Shown here: one piece after another, positions 13,101 through 26,100 of the stretch | How positions within the stretch are numbered: position 1 is the first letter of the stretch | Layout: each line of letters starts with the position of its first letter | Assembly: GCF_043641665.1 (NCBI RefSeq) | Contig: NC_092195.1 | Span: 20,779,774-20,843,773, forward strand | Direction of reading: 5' to 3' | Length of the DNA stretch: 64,000 bases | DNA from: Enoplosus armatus | Taxonomy: Eukaryota > Chordata > Actinopteri > Centrarchiformes > Enoplosidae | Made by a program: the position numbers and the translations under genes | The notes under the pieces: model-generated | What the model was told of the DNA's origin: nothing | The model's input: the letters and a program-made list of their open reading frames with translations, nothing else | The model's database searches: none

Positions 13101-16100
13101 AAAAGGCACGGAGTGTTTTCTAATCACCCGTTTATATGGGTCAGATTCGGTTAAGCAAAGCTTTTAGGTTAAGGTTCGGGAAGATGGCCTCTGTGGCAAA
13201 GTCTCAGCTTGTTGTTTTTGTAGCATCACTTCTGTCTTTGCTACATAGAGAGGTCGTCACAATGTCCACCGCTAAAAGGTTCTTGTCAAATGTAAATATA
13301 GGTCATACTAAGCAGTGACAGCGGCGCTAAGCAAGGTAGCCCATACATCCTTCTCCCTGGCCACATCCTCCAGCTCTTCCTGGGAGATCGGATACATTAT
13401 ATAATCCCTCCAGTGTGTTCTTGGTTTGCCCAGGGGTCCTGGAACACCTCCACAGGGAGGCGTCCAGGAGGCCTGAACTACCTCGGCTGACTCGTTCCAA
13501 CACAAAGGTGCAGTGGTTCCTTCTCGGCTCTGCTCACCCGGTCTCTAAGGGACTGTGACCTCCTGCACTGGGCCAGTTTGCAGACGAGTGTTAGGGGCCA
13601 GGAAAGTCTGAGGTGGATTGCTCCTTTGGGGTTGGGAGTGAGTTACTGCCCAAGTGAAGGAGTTCGTATCTTGTTTCTCAACGTCTTCTTGTTAAAGCAC
13701 CAGCAGTTACAGTATGGGCACATTATCAATAACAGCACACTCAGTCACAACTACTGTGATATTTTGTCCCCCACTTTTGTCACTACGCTGTTCAGATGCT
13801 GACTTAAGAATCCCTTCGTGTCTTCTAATTAAATCACATGGGGAGATTTTTACATAAACATTATGCAGAGATACATTATGCATTTTCTGAGTCCAAAATA
13901 ATGCAGATTAGATATTTGGCTCAACTGGAAAATGTTCTGTTTTGTCAGAGGAATGTAAAATACACCGTGATGTACAACTTACAGACACATGCATGCTAAT
14001 GTCTCTGAGCTCAGAACAAGTTACGCTTTCAAAAGTCGGACGATGAAAGTGCATACATACCATTAGCATAACCAGAGTGTGCGTGGGTTTGTTTGTGGGT
14101 GTGTGCAGAGGCCACACTTCTGAAACAAAGACAGTGCAGCTATATTTCTCTGTCTGTAAATAAGTCGCCCGTCGGTGTCCTTGAAGCCCACTGGCCATAC
14201 ATTTCTAAATCTGTCATGTGGAAACACGACGGCGTGTGGTTTCTCAGAGCGTGTAGAGGAGAATGCTTTCAACTCTTTGATGCATATTTTTAGAGTTCAA
14301 AAGAAGCCTAGAGTTAGTTTTTACTTCTCAACGCTATTTTTGTTGCTGTGTCAGAGGCGTAATGTCACCATAGAGAGGGTGGAGTCAGGGTGGAAATAAT
14401 AGTAGCAACCACCACAGGTGACCATCATAGAGAAATGTGGATGAAGCCAAATACACTCCACTGTGTAAACCTTACTGTACTATCCCCTCTGTGTGCACAA
14501 CACTCCATAAGTGATTTCTCTGTTTCCGTCCTGCAGTGTACCTGGGGGTGACTAACCTGAGCGTGTATCAGGTGAGGATGACCGGTTTGTGTGCTCAGTG
14601 GCAGCCTCACCGACACGCCAACGCCTACAGAGTCCTCATCGAGTCACTGCTCAGTGAGTATTCAGCAGCATCGTCTCTGACAACTTGACAACAACTTGTT
14701 CTTTTCATTGTTTTGTCTGCATCCTGTGCTCTGCATACCCCGCCCACAGGCCATAGGTGTTAAGGTGAGTAGCAAGTGGCGCTTTGTGTTTCGTTAATCA
14801 TGTGCCTGTGAAACCATAGTGGCAGACCAAGAGCTACTTCTTGATTCCTAACACCTCGTGAGCACATTTATATGTTTGTGTATTTAAGGTGTGTGCCAAT
14901 AGAAATATTTATATGCATGCCGCAAGTCAAACATATAAAACAGACAACTGAAGTTGTTGGTAGTTTTACCACTTTTGATTCCTCTAATCTTTATGCTAAG
15001 CTATGCTAGAGAGATAAAAACTAAAACTAATATGGATCTTCTGTTCTGAATCTGATGAAGTTTATTTCCCACATGTTGGAGGTTTCCTTTTTTTTAAGAT
15101 GATAAAGATCACCTAACCCTTCATATAGGGGGGAGATGTATGCAAATGCAAATAACACACATGCACATAAATATTCACTCCCGTCCTGCCACATTCCTGG
15201 CTCTCTGGATTATCTGCTGGATTTCAAACCGAGGCTGACAAGGTTATTACACGTCACTGTGGGATACACACTATCATATATGAAGCTGTGATTCCCCTCC
15301 TCACATTTTCCCATTAAGCTCCTACGCTGCATATCTGCGCTGGTAGGAGGGGGGGGGGGGGCTCATTCATACTCGCATGCTTTCATTAGTCGGAGTTTCA
15401 GTATGCAGCACAGAGCGAGTGTCCAATTTTCTGAATCCCTAAGCAGCCTGAGATGACAAAGATATTGTTGTATCCATCAGAGACGTGCTGGCCGGCTTAA
15501 AGGTTTAGACACTGAGCCGCTCTGTAGACGAGGACGGCTTACGGATCGCAGTCCGTCTGACATTTACATTTGCTGCGTGAGGTAAAATACAGGAAAAAAA
15601 GACAAAAGGTCGGTATTATGGCTGCCAAGTGTGTTGGGATGAGATGTTCTTGTTAGAGGAGTGAGGAGGAGAAGTTATGCCTTGTTGTGTTCGTTCTGAG
15701 AGGTGAAGAGGAGAGACAAAGGATACACAATTAGATGTAAACATGCAGGAGTTAGCAAGAATGCTAATTTACATCCATGGTCCCCAGGCAGGTAACAGAA
15801 ACAAAAACATTACAAATAATAATAGAACAATCATATTGGAATGCAAAACTTCATAAAACTATGATCTTATATTATCTTACTTTGTCAAAAGGGGACTTTC
15901 TTATTCTGTATGCTTTATCCAATTTAATATAAATTGCCTACACAAGCTCAAGACATTGTAAGACGTACAATAACACTCTATTTATCCTGTCAGGTTTGTC
16001 CTCCTCCACTGTCTTCTGTGTGTCTTCTAGAAGAGGGTCCAGCTGACCAATGCCTTGGCTTTTTGTTAAATATCAGACATCAGTCACCTCCGATGTGACG

Positions 16101-19100
16101 GAGCGTCGAGCAGAACAAAAACAGCAGCGATGTATCCATAAAAATACAGATTTAATCACATAAACCTTGAATTATGGAAGAGATGTATTTCCTCCTAATT
16201 TGTGAAACTGGACAAACCTCTTTTCACAGCAGTTTAAGTTTCAGTGGAGATTTTTGGTGCCCTGTGATGACTTCAGTACTGTTTCGGTGGCAGGAACATA
16301 CTTAATAAAAGCGAATACTTACCATTAAATATACAAAATTCTTGATTTATTGTTTAGCATTTAATACAGACTTCGCTGTAATTCAGCCCGGCATATTTGT
16401 GTCTTTGTAAACCTCCTCTGGATAAATCAGGCAGTGACAGTGAAATTTTATATATTGAAATATGAAAGATGATGTATTGAAATATAATATACCTCGATCA
16501 GCCCTGAAGAAACTTTAACCCTGTCTTCAAATGACCTCCAGAGTCTTTGTTAGACTTTTTACTTCAGCTGTCAGAAAAACTCTGTCACCTCCATAAAACA
16601 GCTTTGCAATTATTGAGGTTTTATTCTCGGTTCTGATTCTCCGCAGCACCGGGCCCAGTGCCAACAGAAATAATTGTGTATTTTCCCATTTGTTTGAAAG
16701 TGATAACACAATCCAACATACCAAAATAACATCAAACAACAGATGGTGTGGCCCTGATTTCACTGCACACGTCCACCATTCAGTCACCGCCTCAAAGGTA
16801 AGATTGACTTTTAATACAGCCGTCATCCACCAAATAGGAAGGTAATGGCTGTTATTCATCACCCTCAGGCCTCCAGCAGCGACACTGCCGTCATTAGTGT
16901 CAGATAAAAGGCACATATTATTGCAGTTCCCCTGTGTTTCTTCAGGGAGCTCAGAGGTATTGGTTCTCTGTACACACAATAGAGCTAAATGAGGATTTAT
17001 GTTTGCACAGCTGGTAAATAATTACCGGAGAAATGCGTCTCCTGCAGGAGCAACAGAGAGATGATGTGAAGGTATCCTGTTTTTAGTTTGGATGGGTGGG
17101 AAATAAAGAGGGAGGTAAAGAGATCAATAAAGAACGGAGAATGAAGAGTTTGCTAAGTGTATTTTCACCAATCCTCCTGCAGGACACAGTTATAGTTGAA
17201 TTAAGATGGAGTTTACAGAGATCAACCCTTCACTGTTCCCTGTTAGGTGGAAATATCATGTTTAAATCTACACTGCAGAACAAAGTCAAACTTTCAATCT
17301 TTCACTCGGGATTAAAATCTGTATTTTTATGTGGCCAGAAAAACACTTAAACCTTATGGCTGGATATCAAACTACAAAACTCTTTAAATACTTACGTCAA
17401 ATACTGAAAGTTCTCCAAGTCGTTTTTTGACCATTATAGTCCATTTAGGTATTTTGAGATTATAGTTTACACTGTTACACTGCAGATGTTTGTGTTAAGA
17501 CAACATCAAACGCTTATTTGGTTAAATAAGAAGAAATGAAGTTTTTTTGTTTTTAGCTGTTAATACATTTTGTAAAATTAGCTCTTGAGACTGATAGATT
17601 TTGGATTTTGGATGACTGGATATTTGCATGTCGGCTGTAATATCTGTTCCCTTCCTGTAGCAGTTAAACTGACTTTTGCTTTCCCACACATTCTGCATTT
17701 GTAACTAAATGCATTTAGTTTTGTGTTTGTCGAACACCCCCACACATACCTGCGCAGTATTAAAACAAGTCTATTTGCATGTTGTTTTATATAAGCTTCA
17801 GCTCTAATAATAATAATGGACTTGGTAGAGTGCCACTGCTCTTTAACTCATTAAAATGTTCCACCTGCCCACTGTGATGATGTTGTACAAGTGAATGTTT
17901 CGTGGATAATACGTTTTTCTTGGAAATATATTTGACGTGTTGCCAGCAGACCCTGACCACCAGCATGGAGGGAACAAAAACAACAAACACATGTTGATTA
18001 TTTCAGTAATTGGATTTGGTTCGTTACTTAGTCCTGACTGTGAGAAGTTTCACTTTATTCAGAAACACAAACTGTGCTGCTGACAAAAAACTGTCCTGAG
18101 GGACGTTTGAAACATCTCACTCTGAAGGAGGAAAGAGGAATCAAACCAGCTGAAACACCAACATGACAAACAGGAGTCAGGAAATGGTTCTATGTTTAAT
18201 GCTAATCCTCATCATCAACCACATCTGGAACACGCAGAGGAATTTAAAGGAGAGGGAGGTCATCTCTCTGACTCACAACTGCTGTCTTGAGAATCCTCGT
18301 GCTCTCTGTCTCACCTCAAAGACCTAACTGGACAAGATCAATACACTAATAAGAAGGACTTTGTGATAAGAGACCTAGTTGGAGCTACAGGGAAAGGTTT
18401 GGTGACTAGCTGGTTCTGAGACATCAGTAAACAGTGCGACATATTTACACACACACTACGTTTCTTCTCGGATACTTTACGTCCAAATGAAATATTTCCC
18501 CGCAGCACAAACACAGGACCAGAGCACAGAACAGCAGCCCTTCCAGAATGATAACGAGGTGACGTTTGTATTTCTACTGCAGATGGTCAGAAGCAGGAGA
18601 CGAAGCTGAGCGGAGGAGCCAACAGACACTGCTTCAATAACCTGAAGCCGAACACGCAGTACAAGATAAGTGTGTACGCTCAGCTGCAGGACGGGACCGA
18701 AGGGCCTGCAGTCACTGCTACTGAGAAGACACGTAAGTACAAACCCCTCAAACACTGACTTCGTTTTAATCATAGACTACATTTGTATGTTTTAGTTTAC
18801 ATGTTACGCTGCGTGTTGAGAAAATGTGGAATTCTGCTTGGACATAACAGTAGTTAGTAAACTGAAGTGTACTTGTGTCTCTATTACTTCAGAAATGTAT
18901 TGTAGTCAGTTGTTAATGAGAAATTAGCTTTTTTTCTGATTCAGAACAGCCAATGAGAGACTACAACATTGTGGGAGGGATTCGCCATTTTTTGGATTAC
19001 CTGATGCTGAAAAACAGCCGACATGCTGACAGACATGTTTTCTGCACATACACATCACAGTTGTGATCACTCATGTGAGGCTGTAATCCACAAACACACT

Positions 19101-22100
19101 CATACAAACACTGACACATCAAGTGCTTTCCCTCCTCCATACGAGGTGCCAAACTCCCATTTAAATGCGCCCATACATGTGTCATAATAACAATATAGCA
19201 GAAACACACGCTTGACAAACACACACTGGTACAGAAACTGCTGTCAGCTGTCACTGTGTATAAAAGAAGGCTGGGAGGACGATCACGTCATTTTCAACAT
19301 AAAACGTCTTTTATCCTCGTGGGAGCGAAGAGAGCTGAATCCTCTTCCTTCCTTTCAGAATGAGCTGTTTGTTCAAACACTAATGAAGACCCACTGTCTG
19401 GAGGGGAGGGGTGGGCTGCTTTTTGTTTCTGTTTCATTTTCAATGAACACTCTGTACAGTGACATTTTACACGGTTTAAGGGTAAATTCACTGTTTCTAT
19501 TCATTATTTTAGGAGTTTCAGCCATTTTCCTGTTAGCTATGCTTCACTGCAAACATGATGACTCGTCAAGTTTAACGCCGCCTATCCAAACCGCATTTGA
19601 GAGTGAATGTCAACGCGCCTGAAATGTCCCTTTATAATGTCCATTACATGTTTAAACTGTGGACACAGCAGCTCTGCAGCATCTAACGGACAGGTTTGTC
19701 CTGAGGTTTTCTGTCACTCCAAGTGTTTATATCCATGTTTACATTTTTACAGGATTTGAGATTGTTTTCAGTCAATCACTCGTCTTCTGGGGGCCATATT
19801 GGAGGTCTCAGATCAGGACGATATGACCTGAAATGGATCTGAAAAATCATAAATTTATAAAAAAAATAAGCAGACAAAATGTTTTGGCTATTCAGGCAAA
19901 TAAGTAACTAGCTTGTTATGTTTTTCCCATCAGCCTGCAGCCTTTTTAATTTGACTCAGCTGATTCTTTCCCAGCTCTTTGTGTGCTATGAAAGTGAACT
20001 TGCAGAGACTTGAAACTTGCTTCCAGGATCCAACCAAATGAGCATCGCGTCTTCAACATTACGGTGTAGTTGGTTCGAGTTATTGTGTTTCTGCACGGCA
20101 TTTTATTTGAAGGTGTTAATTGATTTGTAAAGTCTGCGCTGCACAGCCCGGCGACTCTAACAACAGTTTGACAAATGTTTCCTGAGATGGATTACCTTTC
20201 AGGAACACATTTAGAGCCTCTACCATTTCATTTCCGTAGTATACTGAAATTAATGAAGTGAGGACAAAAAAAGGGGGGAGGAGAAAAGAAAGTGAGAGAC
20301 AAAGAGAGGACGGGCAGAAGACGTGAAAGCAAGACAAAGACATAACCTCAGAGATAAAAGACACAATGTTCCCTATTTGTTTGCTTGGAGCGGCTCCCCT
20401 CCGTACTGTAGCTCTGCAGACAGCCTCCACGCTGATTTATGGCTTTGTTTTGATGCAAATGAAAGCCGGAGCGTTTCCTCCAAATGACTATCCCCATCGC
20501 CGCAGGCGGCCGCTGCTGAACGCTCCCTACCTACCATCACGAGTAATTCACGGCCTCAGGTAGCTGATTTACTGCCGAAACAGCTCTGAGTGAATAAACT
20601 GTGTGTGTTTGGGAGGGGGCAGCTGCTTTATCTAGATGCCCCCTCCCAAACACACACACACAGTTTATAAGGGAATAGAGAAGAAAGGTAAGGAGTTGAA
20701 AGCAGAGACAGCTGGAGTTTGATTTAGACCGCAGCCGACGCTGTGATCAATCTACCAAATTACACCGGAGCTGAAATCACACAAATCACAGAGCTGCATG
20801 TAGTTACGAACACATTCTGTGTGTACACATTCTGTGTGTACACATTCTGTATGTACACATTCTATATGTACACATTCTATATGTACACATTCTGTGTATA
20901 CACATTCTGTATGTACACATTCTGTATGTACACATTCTATATGTACACATTCTGTGTATACACATGCTGTATGTACACATTCTGTGTGTACACATTCTGT
21001 ATGTACACATTCTGTGTATACACATTCTGTATGTACACATTCTATATGTACACATTCTGTATGTACACATTCTATATGTACACATTCTGTGTATACACAT
21101 TCTATATGTACACATTCTGTATGTACACATTCTATATGTACACATTCTGTGTATACACATTCTATATGTACACATTCTGTATGTACACATTCTATATGTA
21201 CACATTCTGTATATATACATTCTGTATGAACACATTCTGTGTATACACATTCTATATGTACACATTCTGTATATATACATTCTGTATGAACACATTCTGT
21301 ATGTACACATTCTGTGTGTACACATTCTGTGTATACACATTCTATATGTACACATTCTATATGTACACATTCTGTATGTACACATTCTGTGTACACATTC
21401 TGTATGTACACATTCTGTGTATACACATTCTGTGTGTACACATTCTGTATGTACACATTCTGTGTGTACACATTCTGTGTATACACATTCTATATGTACA
21501 CATTGTATGTACACATTCTGTGTATACACATTCTATATGTACACATTCTATATGTACACATTCTGTGTATACACATTCTGTGTGTACACAGAATGTGTAT
21601 ACACAGAATGTGTACACATTCTGTGTGTATACACATTCTGTATGTATACATTCTGTGTATACACATTCTATATGTACACATTCTGTATACACATTCTTTA
21701 TGTACATACAAGCTGTGTGTTACTGTCTGTGTGTTACTGTGTCATAATTACAGGTTTTCATGTGTGTGTGTGTGTCTTGTTTGTTCTCTCTCTGCAGTAC
21801 CCATCCCGACCCCGGCACCGACCAAGCCCCCCACCACAACGCCGCTACCCACAATCCCAGCTGCCAAGGAAGGTGAGAGCTGATTTTATGTTGCTGTTGT
21901 TTCCAGATGTTGATGTCTTGATGTTAATGATCAGTTTTTCTAACTGGGGGTCGTTTGGAGGCGTTTTTATCATATTTGCTTCCCGCTGGCTGATATTTTC
22001 AGCATGACGTCATTTTGTCTCACTGACTTTGTTGACATAAAAGAAATACAAGAAATATAAACTTCTAAAACCCTTTTCAGGTGACACAACAGGCCGACAC

Positions 22101-23101
22101 TTACAAATAAATGTACATTTTTGTTCATCAATAACCAACAGAAACGTTGCTTTTAACAGAGAAAAATCTCAAATCTGAATGATTTCTTTCATTTTCCTTC
22201 TTCTCCTCCCGATGTAACCGTAGTGACGCAGCAACTACAGTTTAGTTCACTGTCCGCCCACTTTTCTATCACTCTAAACGTGACGTTGCTTGTTGAAGAG
22301 GTTGAGGTGTGTGAGGACGACAGTTCAGGGTCAGCGTACGCTGACGCTCAACCAGCAGAGTACAGGAGCTCTAACTGTTCTCCTCCTACACATTAAATCC
22401 TGCCATATGAAAACAGCCTCAACGACGTCTAAGTGTGAAGAAATTACCCATCATTTTCAGTTCCAATTATCACACACAGATAACATATAATGATATAAAC
22501 ATAGATCTTCAACAGAGGTGTCGTTTACAATAAATGTGTTAAATGAAAACCTGGTTACCGCCGTTCTCACCTCCACAAAGATGTAATTCACATTCTTCAC
22601 ATATCTGTCACCACAGAGTCAACAGTTTTAACACTGCATAGCTGTTATACGTCTGTGGGAGCAGAAGAAAAGCTGACGCACAGGAAGCGTGCACTATACA
22701 TGTGTCTTTGTCTGATCAGCATGTTACTGATGTCTCTGTCTTCCTCTGTCTCACCCGGGAAGACAAGGAGTCCCTGTTTGTTCAGTCATTTGAGTTCATA
22801 TGAATTCATTTGAGCTACACGCATGTTCACTATACAGTAAAGTATCACAGATATTAAGGCCCTAAACAACTGTTGTGGAGTTGTTTGTTAGTGGAGTTAA
22901 TATATAATGTAGTGGTCCAGTCAGAACCTGCCACACATAGATCCCCCGGACCACATGGATCCAGCATATTACACTAAACTCCAAACCAGATGAAGGCCAC
23001 ACTCATGTTCTAACTACTCTTCCATATCATTTATTAACATTGACATAATAATCATTAGCAAAGCTTTTTCACTCAGAGTGGAGTCTGTCATTTCACCTCT
23101 G

Positions 23102-23138
<37 letters not shown>

Positions 23139-26100
23139 AGACTGGTTCATTAAGGGGATGCATTCCTCAAAGAATACAAAACAAGACAACAATACTGATC
23201 ATTTCAAATGTAATTCTGTAGAATGAGATTAGTATTAATCCAAACCTCTCCGCTCTCTTCACTCTTTCTCTTCTTTCTTGTTTTCTTTCCAGAACTTGCT
23301 GCCTCACATTTACCAGCAAACGTAGAGTTATGAGGTTTCAGCAGGATTGCAGACTTACAATTAAATGAACCGACCTAAAATAAATGTATATTTGTTTGTT
23401 CGTCTCATGTGGCGTATCAAGTAAAAGTCTGCAGATGACAGATTTAAAGCTGTCTGCAGATCAATCCGGCGCCGGCTGACCCTTAAATGTGATTTTATTA
23501 GAGGAGAAAAGGAAGTGAGCGGAGTGATTGGTGAAGAACGACGAAGGCAACTTTGTGTTTTGAATTTAATGAGTTTAACACTTTTCAATCGTTTGCAAGT
23601 GGAGACCTCTTCAGATCGAATCAATCCGGGTCTGAGTCGCCATCCATTAAAGTCAACGTTTGTTTTTTTGTTTTAAAGCCAGCTAACTAAACTATAAGTT
23701 TTAAAACTAGTAAAACAAAGACGAGAGGAAAATAAAGCAGAGGAATAAATGTATATCTTTAAATCATCCTCCAGTGAGCAAACAGTTGTAGAGCTGGTTA
23801 TACTGCAGCACATTTAATATTCAAAGAAACTCTGTTTGCTTTAGATGAAATCCAAATGGAGACAGATTCAACAAACTGTTTCCTTCAGTGTGTATCCTGA
23901 GCTGTTTCTTCCCTCTTGAAAACTTTAACATATGTGAGAACATTATTCTGTAGTCGTATGAACATATACAAACATTCAGTAATGACATTTTCACAACAAT
24001 CATGAGAAAATGAAGGACGCAGGTGTGTGTGTTGAACATGCTCCCGTCTCCCGGTACTTCATCGTCCTCCTTTCATTGTTAGCCCTCCTCCTCCATCTCA
24101 CCCCCGACATTTTGCCTCCGTCTGTCCTCCATCTCTTTGTTCCTCCTTTTATCTTCTCGTCCTTGTCGAAAACAAAACAAACAAAACCGTGTACTTCCCC
24201 TTGGGGAGATGGAGATAAAACATGTTCAAATACAGTTCTGTGATGTGTTTGCTTCAGTCAGGCCTCTCCTCACCTCAGCTTGTCCTTCCCTCCCCCTCTT
24301 CCCCTGCCTCTCCCTCTCTGTCCAGTCTGTAAGGCAGCCAAAGCAGACCTGGTCTTCCTGGTTGATGGTTCCTGGAGTATCGGTGATGACAACTTCCTGA
24401 AGATCATCCGCTTCCTGTACAGCACCTCCGGAGCTCTGGATCGGATCGGCCCGGATGGCACTCAGGTACTCTAAACTCTTGGTGTCTGGTAGCTCTCCTG
24501 TTGTGCTGTTTGACTGACAACCAAAGATGGAGACTTGGAGCTCCGTTTTCTTTCGGGAGCATGTCAGAAGTTGCACTTTGCCAGTTAAATGAGGCACAGC
24601 AGCTTTGTCGTGCTCGCCGCTGTTCTGTATTTTGGTGACTTGCCGTGTCTCTCGCCTGCTCTGGCAGGAGAGACGGAGGAGGAAGAGAGCATCAGTGGTT
24701 GACTGCACACGCTGCACCCGTCTTATATATATTTTCCTGATGTAGATGGTGGAGGCCCACCCACAAAGACCTGTCCAAAATCACCCACAAATCTTTTTGT
24801 GGTGCTTATGGCAGCGATGCCAGGAAATCAGAGGGTTAATATAACTCAGTAGTTTACAGATGAATCAGTGATGAATTGTACGATTGATTGACTTGTCAGC
24901 TATTTTCTGTCTCGTCTACAAAATGTCTAATGTGACTTCTTTAAATTGCCAAAACCCGACCTGCAAACCTGGAACAAGAAAACAGTTTTCTTTTTGCTCT
25001 AAATGATAAATTACTTAAACAATTAATCAGTTGTAAATATTTTATTACTTTCTCTGTCAATAACTTATCCATTAATCAACTGAATCTGGTATTTTTAAAA
25101 CCGGGCTCTAGTTTTGCAAATCTTGGTGTCGAAATGAGTAAAAGTTTCCAAAAATGTTGGAATTGGTCCAGTAGATGGACAGATGCACAAAGAGATAGAC
25201 CTTTTTGTTAAAGAGTAAGATCCTTTTTGTTGAACCAGAAACAGAAGCCTCGCTCTGAAATCTCGTGAGAGGAGACTTGTTGCAGGAAGACGACGGTGTT
25301 TCTGGTTGAACAAAAAGGACCTGACTGAAGCAGAAAGATTGTATAAACAACAATATTAGGCTGTTCTTTTTCAATGAACTGACCCTTTAAACTAAACTCA
25401 ACGTAAAGCCTTGCACTTCTTTTGTTGTTGATTTGTTCTGTTCATGTTGTCTTGACAGGTGGCCATCGCCCAGTTCAGTGACGACGCCCGGACTGAGTTC
25501 AAACTGAACTCGTACAGCGACAAGGAGCGACTGCTGGACGCCATCAACAAGATCTCCTACAAGGGAGGAAACACCAAGACAGGCGAGTACACAGCTGTGA
25601 ATCTTTTCTACGTACATCTGCTCATGAGTAACTGAATGGTGGCTGAGGTCGGGACGTGTATTATCAATACTTATTGAGCAGCAGGAAAGCACAAACAGAA
25701 AATTAAATCTGTGTGCAAGTGTGTGTCTGCTTTTGTGCTTTGTGTCAATGATATATGTGTGTGCCAGTCAAACATTTGCACTTTGTTGCCCTTTTGAACA
25801 CGTGGCTTCATACATACATTCATGTAAAACACGTTTACATAAGGTTGTTTGCATGTTAGCATTAATATCTACAATCCTGTACATGTAGAAGTGCATGGAG
25901 GCCTGTGTGTAATGAGAGGAAGTCTGTGGGGAAGCAGGGAGAGGTGTACTCATTAATCAGTGTTTACAAAGCAGCATAGCCAGTTCCTCCTGCAGGGACG
26001 ACACTGCGGAGAACAGATTTCTAACAGCGTCACTGCTGGGGAGGAATTCTCCCACTGGTAATGTCACACTGTAAAACACTAATGCTCCTTTTCTATCAGG

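Larger units (their letters stand above)
18733..21797. other. col14a1 intron with hairpin and minisatellite
   Basis: Intron of 3.1 kb. It holds the inverted repeat at 20594-20668 and the 15-bp minisatellite at 20809-21704, followed by a TG run (21762-21777) just before the acceptor of the linker exon. Every long open frame in this intron lies in the minisatellite. Confidence 0.65.

Noticed and set aside
20743..22007. Very long open frames (up to 347 codons) on both strands
   Set aside because: They are translations of a 15-bp minisatellite; period divisible by three keeps all frames open.
24226..24717. 163-codon minus-strand frame
   Set aside because: Antisense shadow of the VWA exon at 24326-24465.
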